Shown here one piece after another: positions 7,323 through 13,729 of a stretch of 20,147 bases of DNA; within the stretch, counting starts at the first letter, position 1, and each line of letters opens with the position of its first letter. The translations under genes were made by a program, and so were the position numbers. The stretch comes from Flavobacteriaceae bacterium (lineage in GTDB: Bacteria; Bacteroidota; Bacteroidia; Flavobacteriales; Flavobacteriaceae), in NCBI GenBank assembly GCA_020435885.1, contig JAGQYU010000034.1, forward strand, positions 1 to 20,147, given 5' to 3'. The notes beneath the pieces are model-generated. The model made no database searches and had not been told where the DNA came from. It saw only the letters and a program-made list of their open reading frames with translations.

Positions 7323-9277
7323 ATAAAGAAATTCCAGACAATTCCAAAACGAACAATAAAATCTCTGTAAGGATAAAGTGGAGCAGCATAATAATTAGGC
7401 TTTCCAAATAAAGAATTAAGATGCTCTGCTTTTAAGTATAAACGTGTGCGCTGAACTTGACCGTTTATAAAAAAATCTACTACAGGATAACCTCCAATTT
7501 TTTGCGCATTTTGAATGTAAAACTCAGATAGTACTGGATCGTAACTGTTTGCGTAGTATTTGGTAAAATACTTAAATGTGAACCCGGTTTGTAAATACAA
7601 TGGGTCGCCTTTAAACAAATAATCTGTAAAATAAAAGGAGTTTCTGGTAACAAATTCAGGTACTCTAAAAGCTGAACTACCTTGTGCTACTTTTTGATAC
7701 ATCAACGTATTGTTCAAAGCAAACTTACCAACTTTTAACTCTTTAGAAACTTTAACTTTTAGATAATTTACGGTATTATCAGTTTGGCTAACTCTAATAT
7801 TTTCATCAAAGTGAGTATAATTGTCTATTTGCGTAAGCTGAACAGAAGCATTTAGTATTTTCTCAGATGTTAGATCGAACAATAGGCTTCTGGTTCGTTC
7901 ATTCTTCAGATTATTGAGCCAGTTATAGTGAATATAATCACTCTGGTTCATCATAAAATTAAAGTTGGGGCTTTTTGAATTTAGCAAAAAAGTGCCTTTA
8001 AAAGTAAAAAGGCTATCTTGCTTATAAATGGCCGAGCCTTTAAAATAGTTTCCTGTAAGATCTCCGGTAAGGATAGTCGCCGCATCAGCTTCAATATTAA
8101 ACTTTTTAAGTTTTGTTTTCCACTCTCCGCCTACGCTGATAGAATTTCCATCTATACTTGGCGGAATAAACGTGTCATTTATATGTGTGGCAGTTGTGTA
8201 CTTATAGTTATAGTTTAGGTGAGATGCCTTGAATTTAACTTCGCCTAACACAATAGGTGATTTTAAAGCCACATGCGCTTCATTATTCAATATAACGTAC
8301 ATGCGTTTGTCATTTATAGTTGTATTGAAAGCGTCTCCTAAAATTGTTGTATTTGCAGGCGATTGTTTAAAGTCGTAATGCTTAATTTCATAATTGAATG
8401 TATGACCGACTTTTAGATAGTTTTTTGTATGTCTAACAGTATCTTTACGTTGCCAAATTTTAAAGTCATGCTCCAAATAATAACGGTTTCCACGCAGTTC
8501 ATTTGATGCTTCAGAGAAGTTTATTTCCATTCTTCCTCTGTCGGTAAAGTTTGGGTCGTCATTCTCAAAATATGCAACTGATTCATCAGTCAAACCACCA
8601 TTTTCATTATTGGTCAAGTCTTGTGCAACAATATGCGATCGCATAGTATATCTATCATTTTCAGTAGCATAACTGTACGTAATGCGCATATTACCATGGC
8701 TGCTTAAACTGTTTCTGTATTTACCCAAAGATCTAAGCCCTTTGTATGCAATAGAGGCGTTGTGTCTTTTAGAAGTATTAAAGGTGAAAATAGCATCCAG
8801 CACTTGCCCTTGTTCTAAGCCGGTTCTGTAAAAAAGTTCTGTTGTGGGTGTTGGAACATGATAGTAATTTACATCATCAACAGCATAATAATTATAGTGT
8901 TTTGCTCTAGCCCCCAGTTGAGGAAATAATGATACCTCTGAAAAATCATACCCTAGCTGATTAAAAGTTTGCCCCTGATTATGAAAAGGGAGCAGTTCAA
9001 AATTATCTTTTCTTATATAATTGAATTTGTAGTCTTTATAAATGGTTAGAGTAGTATCAACGTAAGTGGTATCATATGCAAACGAAATGATCTTATAATC
9101 AGTATAATGTGTCTTTCCGCTTAATTTTACTGATACAAACTTATTGTTTAAACTATCTTGAAATTTTTTATTGGGATCATCGTCAAAACCACTACTATTG
9201 ATATCTCTGCTTAAAACCTGAGAATTTGCCGCAAGTGTTGCTATCAATAGTAATAAAAAGATAATGTTTTTAAGCAT
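7319..9277 (-). CDS. Putative outer-membrane porin (Porin_10-like)
   Basis: Predicted outer-membrane beta-barrel of 652 residues resembling the Bacteroidota putative porin family (PF14121). An N-terminal signal peptide (hydrophobic residues 3-16, cleavage near ANSQ) is followed by a serine/aspartate-rich stretch. The segment DFSEVSLFPQLGARAKHYNY and its continuation (DDVNYYHVPTPTTELFYRTG) is typical of this family. From there on the chain alternates polar and hydrophobic residues with many Tyr/Asn and short turns. The C-terminus (DFIVRFGIVWNFFI) is an aromatic-rich closing strand. No TonB box or plug domain is seen, so it is not a SusC/TonB receptor. The permeating substrate is unknown. It converges on nhaC with a 4-base overlap, leaving no room for a separate terminator. 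Confidence 0.8.
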   Translation of the reverse strand: MLKNIIFLLLLIATLAANSQVLSRDINSSGFDDDPNKKFQDSLNNKFVSVKLSGKTHYTDYKIISFAYDTTYVDTTLTIYKDYKFNYIRKDNFELLPFHNQGQTFNQLGYDFSEVSLFPQLGARAKHYNYYAVDDVNYYHVPTPTTELFYRTGLEQGQVLDAIFTFNTSKRHNASIAYKGLRSLGKYRNSLSSHGNMRITYSYATENDRYTMRSHIVAQDLTNNENGGLTDESVAYFENDDPNFTDRGRMEINFSEASNELRGNRYYLEHDFKIWQRKDTVRHTKNYLKVGHTFNYEIKHYDFKQSPANTTILGDAFNTTINDKRMYVILNNEAHVALKSPIVLGEVKFKASHLNYNYKYTTATHINDTFIPPSIDGNSISVGGEWKTKLKKFNIEADAATILTGDLTGNYFKGSAIYKQDSLFTFKGTFLLNSKSPNFNFMMNQSDYIHYNWLNNLKNERTRSLLFDLTSEKILNASVQLTQIDNYTHFDENIRVSQTDNTVNYLKVKVSKELKVGKFALNNTLMYQKVAQGSSAFRVPEFVTRNSFYFTDYLFKGDPLYLQTGFTFKYFTKYYANSYDPVLSEFYIQNAQKIGGYPVVDFFINGQVQRTRLYLKAEHLNSLFGKPNYYAAPLYPYRDFIVRFGIVWNFFI

Positions 9278-9294
9278 AGTTAAACGATTGGAGG

Positions 9295-9302
9295 CAAAGG
9301 TA
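9295..9302 (-). promoter_or_regulatory. Bacteroidota -7 element for the porin gene
   Basis: On the minus strand this reads TACCTTTG, matching TAnnTTTG. The transcript would start near 9288, about 11 bases before the ATG at 9277; such short leaders are common in this phylum. The -33 element is not clear. Confidence 0.55.
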
Positions 9303-9371
9303 AAATATTTGACCGAAAAATAATTGCTAAAGTTTTGTTATGGTTTTTTATACATTTATTTTTGGAGTACT

Positions 9372-9971
9372 ATGTTACAATTCAAATTTTCTGATGTAAG
9401 ACTGGAAGTAGGAACTGATGAAGCAGGCAGAGGTTGCTTGGCTGGTCCGGTAGTGGCGGCGGCAGTTATTTTAAAGGAAGATTTTCAGCATCCTTTATTG
9501 AATGACTCCAAACAACTTTCAGAGAAACAACGGCAAGAGTTAAGACCTTTTATTGAAGAACAAGCATTGGCCTATGCAGTCAGTTTTGTATGGCAAGATG
9601 AAATTGATAAAATAAATATTCTGCAAAGTTCTATTGTTGCCATGCACAGGTCTATTGATAAATTAACTGTAGCCCCGGAGTTTATTATAGTTGATGGTAA
9701 TAAGTTCAAAAAGTATAAAGATATACCGCACCAAACCATTGTTAAAGGCGATAGCAAATTTATGAGCATTGCAGCGGCTTCCATATTAGCAAAAACGTAC
9801 AGAGATGAGTATATGGAAAAGATACATATAGATTTTCCGCATTATAATTGGAAACAAAATAAGGGTTATCCTACAAAAGAGCATCGTCAAATTATCAGGG
9901 AGTTAGGGATAACAGAACATCACCGTAAATCTTTTAAACTATTGCCGGAACAGTTATCTTTTGATTTTTAA
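9372..9971 (+). CDS. rnhB: Ribonuclease HII
   Basis: Cytoplasmic endonuclease that nicks at ribonucleotides embedded in DNA and removes RNA from RNA/DNA hybrids (Mn/Mg dependent). With the ATG at 9372 the protein has 199 residues, the usual length. Catalytic residues are visible: D16 and E17 in GTDEAGRG, D108 in IIVDGN, and D145 in AKTYRDEY. The family segments NDSKQLSEKQR and VKGDSKFMSIAAASILAKTY are intact. An upstream in-frame TTG at 9324 would add 16 residues (a Phe/Tyr-rich leader) not expected in the family, so I prefer the ATG. It is divergent from the porin gene and followed by a terminator. Confidence 0.95.
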   Translation: MLQFKFSDVRLEVGTDEAGRGCLAGPVVAAAVILKEDFQHPLLNDSKQLSEKQRQELRPFIEEQALAYAVSFVWQDEIDKINILQSSIVAMHRSIDKLTVAPEFIIVDGNKFKKYKDIPHQTIVKGDSKFMSIAAASILAKTYRDEYMEKIHIDFPHYNWKQNKGYPTKEHRQIIRELGITEHHRKSFKLLPEQLSFDF

Positions 9972-9976
9972 GTTAG

Positions 9977-9995
9977 GGGGATTTTTCCCCTTTTT
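9977..9995 (+). terminator. Rho-independent terminator of rnhB
   Basis: GGGGA (9977-9981), loop TTTT, TCCCC (9986-9990), then TTTTT. It starts five bases after the rnhB stop codon. Confidence 0.88.
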
Positions 9996-10029
9996 ACCAG
10001 TAAAATTTATTTTCTGCCTATACTTTCTG

Positions 10030-10037
10030 TAAATTTG
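10030..10037 (+). promoter_or_regulatory. Bacteroidota -7 element before the decayed gene and TapB-like gene
   Basis: TAAATTTG matches TAnnTTTG exactly. A TTTA (10006-10009) lies about 20 bases upstream at the -33 position. The transcript would begin near 10044, about 32 bases before the broken gene's ATG, and would continue into the TapB-like gene, as there is no terminator between. Confidence 0.55.
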
Positions 10038-10075
10038 TTAAGACTATGTACTTAAAAAACTTAAACTAAACTACT

Positions 10076-10259
10076 ATGAACCCCCTTACATTATTTTTTA
10101 TTTTGAGCTTTTTTTGCTCCTCAAGCGGAAGCTCAATTCATAAAAAAGTTTAAAAAAACCTGAAAAGAAAGTCTATGATGAAACTTCTAAAAAATGGACA
10201 CTATTTTAGGTAATGATGGAAAAGCAAAAAACAGAAGAGTTGAATTTATTAAAATTTAA
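10076..10259 (+). pseudogene. Remnant of a small secreted-protein gene, three frame breaks
   Basis: From the ATG at 10076 the frame reads MNPLTLFFILSFF, a signal-peptide start, then soon hits a stop. Removing one T from the T7 run (10109-10115) restores APQAEAQFIKKF with an ideal signal-cleavage AEAQ. Removing one A from the A7 run (10152-10158) continues KKPEKKVYDETSKK. Adding one A to the A6 run (10189-10194) continues MDTILGNDGKAKNRRVEFIKI, ending at the TAA 10257-10259. The restored product (about 57 residues) is a short exported, lysine-rich peptide resembling the N-terminal part of flavobacterial secreted proteins that precede or contain DUF4412-like domains; that link is tentative. It may be decayed, truncated, or affected by homopolymer sequencing errors. 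Confidence 0.6.
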
Positions 10260-10272
10260 TAATCAGATTATC

Positions 10273-10947
10273 ATGAAAAATATTCTAGCAATTTATATAG
10301 TGTTATTTTCAACCACTATAACCAATGCACAGTTAGCATGTAGTAAGTATTATCCGCTAAAAGAAGGCACTACTTTTGAAATAATTACTTACGACAAGAA
10401 AGATAAAGTAGGGGCTGTTGTAAATTATGAAGTAAAAAATGCTACTTTGAATAAAGCTACAATGGTAGCTACTATTAGTGATGATAAAGGTAAGGAAGTT
10501 ACAACAACGGAGTATGATATTTTATGTACCGATAAAGGTATTTCCATAGATTTTAAATCATTAATGAGTGCTGATTACTTGCAACAATATAAGGACATGG
10601 AGATTGATATGACTGGCACTAATTTAGAAATCCCAAATAATCTATCAGTAGGGCAGTCTTTACCTGATGCAAACATGGATGCCACTATTAAAGTTACCCC
10701 CATAAATATGAAGATGAGTATAAATATGGTAGATAGAAAAGTAGAAAGTAAAGAAACCATTACAACACCGGCCGGAACTTTTGATTGTATTGTGATTTCG
10801 TATTCTACTGAATTTAAGATGGGGCTAAAAAGAATAGGTACATCAAAACAATGGATGGCTGAAGGAGTAGGAGTGGTTAAAACTGAAGAATATAATAAAA
10901 GTGGAAAACTAGTTAGCTATACCTTACTAACTAAATTGAACAAATAA
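10273..10947 (+). CDS. TapB/DUF3108-like secreted protein
   Basis: Predicted exported protein of 224 residues. The ATG at 10273 gives a clean signal peptide (MKNILAIYIVLFSTTITNAQ), so the in-frame ATG at 10213, which would add a charged 20-residue leader, is rejected. The mature part begins with KYYPLKEGTTFE, and later has TPAGTFDCIVISY and QWMAEGVGVVKTEEYNKSGK. These features match the DUF3108-like group (called TapB-like in some annotations), a beta-rich envelope fold of unknown function. It probably shares the promoter near 10030 with the broken gene upstream, and ends at a strong terminator that lies inside the 3' end of the convergent lipB gene. Confidence 0.75.
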   Translation: MKNILAIYIVLFSTTITNAQLACSKYYPLKEGTTFEIITYDKKDKVGAVVNYEVKNATLNKATMVATISDDKGKEVTTTEYDILCTDKGISIDFKSLMSADYLQQYKDMEIDMTGTNLEIPNNLSVGQSLPDANMDATIKVTPINMKMSINMVDRKVESKETITTPAGTFDCIVISYSTEFKMGLKRIGTSKQWMAEGVGVVKTEEYNKSGKLVSYTLLTKLNK

Positions 10948-10951
10948 AAAT

Positions 10952-10978
10952 AAAACCGAAGTTAAACTTCGGTTTTTT
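10952..10978. terminator. Terminator overlapping the lipB 3' end
   Basis: An 11-bp perfect stem, AAAACCGAAGT (10952-10962) with ACTTCGGTTTT (10966-10976), loop TAA, then further T. It begins four bases after the TapB-like stop. Its loop and right arm hold the lipB stop codon (complement of 10962-10964) and the last lipB codons. The A-run on the left makes it usable in both directions. Confidence 0.88.
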
Positions 10979-11675
10979 CTTTTTTTATAAAAGTTGCTCC
11001 AAAAACTTCTGCAAAATGATGGAGTATTTTTTCTTTTATTTCTGCTTCATCAATTTTTTTGCCTAATTCCGCTTCAAGTGAAGTGACTGCTTTGCCACGA
11101 ATCCCACAAGGGATAATATGATCAAAATAACCTAAATTGATATTTACATTTAAAGCAAATCCATGCATGGTAACCCAACGGCTGCTGCGTACTCCCATGG
11201 CACAAATCTTACGGGCAAAAGGCGTATCGACATCCAACCAAACGCCAGTTTCACCTTTGCTGCGTTCTGTTTTTAAACCGTATTCCGCTAAGGTTCTTAT
11301 AATTACTTCTTCCAAAAAACGCATATATTTATGGATATCAGTAAAGAAATTTTCCAAATCAAGGATAGGGTAACCCACAATTTGACCGTAGCCATGATAG
11401 GTAATATCTCCACCTCGGTTTATTTTGTAAAAAGCAATATCTTTTTCTTTCAACTGCTTTTCGTTAAGTAGCAAATTGTTAAGGTCGCCGCTTTTACCAA
11501 GCGTATATACGTGCGGATGCTCTACAAACAAAAAATAGTTGGGGGTCTCTAAATTCAGTTTTTCGTTTCTATTTTTACGCTTTATTTGGATAATGCCATC
11601 AAAAAGTTCTTCTTGATAGTCCCAAGTAGCTTTATAATCTTTAGTTCCTAGGTCTTGCAGGTTTACCTTTTTCAT
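10962..11675 (-). CDS. lipB: Octanoyltransferase LipB
   Basis: Cytoplasmic lipoyl(octanoyl) transferase: moves the octanoyl group from octanoyl-ACP to lipoyl domains of pyruvate and 2-oxoglutarate dehydrogenases and the glycine cleavage H protein, the first step of lipoate synthesis (EC 2.3.1.181). The 237 residues contain FVEHPHVYTLGKSGD, RGGDITYHGYGQIVGYPILD (tyrosine where many relatives have GPGQ), the acyl-binding lysine in ARKICAMGVR, and the catalytic cysteine in IIPCGIRGKAVTSL. The start ATG overlaps the upstream lipoprotein stop (TAATG), so it is the third gene of a minus-strand operon. The C-terminal EKTEV is encoded within the terminator of the convergent gene. lipA is not in the window. 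Confidence 0.96.
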   Translation of the reverse strand: MKKVNLQDLGTKDYKATWDYQEELFDGIIQIKRKNRNEKLNLETPNYFLFVEHPHVYTLGKSGDLNNLLLNEKQLKEKDIAFYKINRGGDITYHGYGQIVGYPILDLENFFTDIHKYMRFLEEVIIRTLAEYGLKTERSKGETGVWLDVDTPFARKICAMGVRSSRWVTMHGFALNVNINLGYFDHIIPCGIRGKAVTSLEAELGKKIDEAEIKEKILHHFAEVFGATFIKKEKTEV

Positions 11676-12409
11676 TATTTCAATAGTACTTCAAAGTCTA
11701 ATAAACGTGGATTTTTAAGTACAGAATCCATCGGAATTTCTATAGTTAGCGTTCGTTTATTAGGACTTATTTGAGCTCCTTCAAAAGATACTTTCTTTAT
11801 TTCGTTTTCAAAATGATAGATTACTTTATACAAACTTCCTTCTAAAAAGGAACTTGATTGCTCAATGGAATTGTTAAACACTTTTTCTTCTTCTTCAGAA
11901 AGTTTTTTGAGAGTTACCTTACGGTGAAAAGTATTGCCATTCATTTCATAAGTAACATCAGCTTTGGAAGGTATTGACTCTTCTTGCTTTTTGTCATTCA
12001 ACGCTTGAATTTTAGAGACTTTCTTTTCCATATCTGCAAGTTCTTGCAAATTTTCGAAGTCTAAATTAAAATCCATGATCATTTTGTTGGTTTCCTCATC
12101 CATATTCATACGGATTTTGAATTCTTCCAACGAATAAAGCAATTCCTGCTCTTCTTTAGTCAGTTGTTTTATACTGTCCTTTCTTTCTTCAAGAATATCT
12201 TTAAAATAGATGATGGTATCCAGTTTTTCAGGTGTAGCAAGAGAGTCTTTTGGGGAAAGTTCTCCCATAGACTTCATCATTTCACTCATGTCAATTTTGA
12301 ATGAATAATTGCCGCTTCCGTTTCTATTAACGTTGATTTCTTCCGTAAAAACACAACTGGTTGCCAGTACACTGAACAGTACCAGAAAGAAAAGATTTTT
12401 TAACTTCAT
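11675..12409 (-). CDS. Flavobacterial lipoprotein of unknown function
   Basis: The signal peptide ends in a lipobox LATSC (lipidated C19), giving an envelope lipoprotein of 244 residues. The beginning (VFTEEINVNRNGSGNYSFKI, then DMSEMMKSMG) and the end (KRTLTIEIPMDSVLKNPRLL) look like beta structure. The middle (about 75-150) is rich in Glu, Lys and Met and probably helical or coiled-coil. I do not recognise a characterised family. It sits between a YqaE/Pmp3 gene (7-base gap) and lipB (1-base overlap), so it is co-transcribed; whether it is linked to lipoate metabolism is not evident from sequence. Confidence 0.8.
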   Translation of the reverse strand: MKLKNLFFLVLFSVLATSCVFTEEINVNRNGSGNYSFKIDMSEMMKSMGELSPKDSLATPEKLDTIIYFKDILEERKDSIKQLTKEEQELLYSLEEFKIRMNMDEETNKMIMDFNLDFENLQELADMEKKVSKIQALNDKKQEESIPSKADVTYEMNGNTFHRKVTLKKLSEEEEKVFNNSIEQSSSFLEGSLYKVIYHFENEIKKVSFEGAQISPNKRTLTIEIPMDSVLKNPRLLDFEVLLK

Positions 12410-12416
12410 AAATGTT

Positions 12417-12575
12417 TTAGTTGTTGGGGTTGTTTAAGATAATCAATGCTGCTATAACACCCGGCACCCATCCAGCCAACGTTAATAAAAAAACAATAAC
12501 AATTGAACCACAGCCTTTGTCAACTACTGCTAAGGGCGGACATATGATTGACAGCAAAACTCTTAAGCAACCCAT
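12417..12575 (-). CDS. YqaE/Pmp3-family small membrane protein
   Basis: A 52-residue protein starting at the ATG complementary to 12573-12575: MGCLRVLLSIICPPLAVVDK, followed by two glycines/cysteine and a second helix including LLTLAGWVPGVIAALIIL, ending LNNPNN. This is the full Pmp3/YqaE pattern (PF01679): two membrane helices, the CPPLAV motif in the first and GWVPGVIAA in the second. Members are proteolipids tied to salt, cold or membrane-potential stress in yeast and plants; the bacterial role is poorly known. It heads a minus-strand operon with the lipoprotein (7-base gap) and lipB. A plus-strand reading frame over the same bases is a shadow. Confidence 0.92.
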   Translation of the reverse strand: MGCLRVLLSIICPPLAVVDKGCGSIVIVFLLTLAGWVPGVIAALIILNNPNN

Positions 12576-12589
12576 TTTAAATTATTTTA

Positions 12590-12597
12590 CAAATATA
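12590..12597 (-). promoter_or_regulatory. Bacteroidota -7 element for the yqaE-lipoprotein-lipB operon
   Basis: On the minus strand it reads TATATTTG, an exact TAnnTTTG match, placing the transcript start near 12583 and giving a leader of only about 8 bases before the ATG at 12575. No clear -33 TTTG at 19-base spacing. Confidence 0.55.
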
Positions 12598-12659
12598 AAA
12601 GTTAAAACTTCAAAAAATAGGTCGCTTTAGTTTTTTAATTGTTACAGGTTTTTAGTGAA

Positions 12660-13547
12660 TTATTCACATAGTGCCTCAAGAGTATCTTCAATATCACCGG
12701 GAGTACTCATTATTTTCATAAATGTACCCATGGTAAGTTCCGGCCAATGTAGTGCAATTCTGTACTTTCCGTGAAGCATTGTAGCAGTTTTGTCTTGCAA
12801 TATGATTTCGTAGGGTAGTGCAGCTACATGAGCTTCTCCAATTTTTGGAAGAAAATGTGACTCGCCATCTTCTGTACTTTGCAAACCAACACCAAATACG
12901 GCTACTTTTTCAGACTTATAAACTATTTTATAAACTTCTACAGTGCTGCCTTTTTTTGCTTTCAGATTAGCTTCTATGGTTTCTAATCCTTTTTCAAAAG
13001 AACTGAATTCTTTTAATTCGGTTGGATCGGTAAAGTAAGGCATCATTACCTTATAGTGATATTTTTTTAGTTTTTCCGCATCAATAGATCCACCGAAAGG
13101 TGTAAACTCACTTCCTATAGTACCAAGAGCGCTTTTAACATCATTACTAAATTTTTCAAAAGTAGTTTTATAAGTATTGTAATTATTTCTTAAATAAGCT
13201 GTTAAAATATATTCAGGGTTCGTATATGAAACAGTTATTTTTCCGTTTTTTTGAACTAATCCTATTTTCATAGCGGCAGCCAAAGCACCTCTGTCAGATA
13301 CTTTGACAACTGTACTTTTTAGGTTAGAGTTTGTAAAAGCAATTACTTTTAAAGAACTTTTTCCGGAAGGGTTATAACTTCCCAATATGGTAAAAGAATT
13401 GTCTTTTAAAGCTTTTATGATTTTATCGGAGGTTTGTTGCATGGTTTCAGAAGTTTCACCAACTTTTATGTATGGAGAAAGCTCTTGTCCATAAAAATAT
13501 ATAGTTGAAAAAAAGGCAGTAATTATAGTTAGAATTAGTTTTTTCAT
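12660..13547 (-). CDS. Exported protein of unknown function (possibly DUF302-like)
   Basis: A 295-residue protein with an N-terminal signal peptide (MKKLILTIITAFFSTIYFYG, cleavage near YGQ). Residues about 30-125 (SDKIIKALKDNSFTILGSYN, then VIAFTNSNLKSTVV and ITVSYTNPEYILTAYL) vaguely recall the DUF302 fold, in which a helix precedes a beta hairpin, but I would not assert it. The second half has GEAHVAALPYEIILQDKT and HGKYRIALHWPELTMGTFMK. No lipobox, no membrane helix after the signal and no catalytic motif I can name, so it should be periplasmic. It is a single-gene unit: 84 bases separate it from the yqaE operon, and it is divergent from lysS. Confidence 0.65.
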   Translation of the reverse strand: MKKLILTIITAFFSTIYFYGQELSPYIKVGETSETMQQTSDKIIKALKDNSFTILGSYNPSGKSSLKVIAFTNSNLKSTVVKVSDRGALAAAMKIGLVQKNGKITVSYTNPEYILTAYLRNNYNTYKTTFEKFSNDVKSALGTIGSEFTPFGGSIDAEKLKKYHYKVMMPYFTDPTELKEFSSFEKGLETIEANLKAKKGSTVEVYKIVYKSEKVAVFGVGLQSTEDGESHFLPKIGEAHVAALPYEIILQDKTATMLHGKYRIALHWPELTMGTFMKIMSTPGDIEDTLEALCE

Positions 13548-13702
13548 TTGAAAATGTTTTATTGATTATTTAAAATTTCATAATAAAATTAATTTGATTC
13601 AAAATAATGTATTGTTTTTCAATTAATTGATGACTTTTATCATATGAAAAAAGCAGTACATAAATTATTCAAAAAGAAACTTTACAGTTTTTTTAAATAA
13701 TG

Positions 13703-13710
13703 TAATTTTG
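13703..13710 (+). promoter_or_regulatory. Bacteroidota -7 element for lysS
   Basis: TAATTTTG matches TAnnTTTG. A TTTA (13681-13684), near-consensus for the -33 TTTG, lies about 18-19 bases upstream. The transcript would start near 13717, about 13 bases before the lysS ATG. The rest of the 182-base divergent gap is AT-rich with no gene; I see no good minus-strand promoter in it. Confidence 0.55.
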
Positions 13711-13729
13711 CAATTCTAAAAAAACAACT

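Noticed and set aside
10076..10259. Programmed frameshifting to make one product
   Set aside because: Three separate shifts in different directions in 184 bases would be needed, which is implausible; decay or sequencing error is simpler.
10213..10272. Earlier ATG for the TapB-like protein
   Set aside because: It would place a charged 20-residue leader before a clean signal peptide and overlaps the end of the decayed gene in another frame.
12421..12630. Plus-strand ORF of 69 codons
   Set aside because: It is antisense to the clear YqaE/Pmp3 gene on the minus strand and has no protein-like features.
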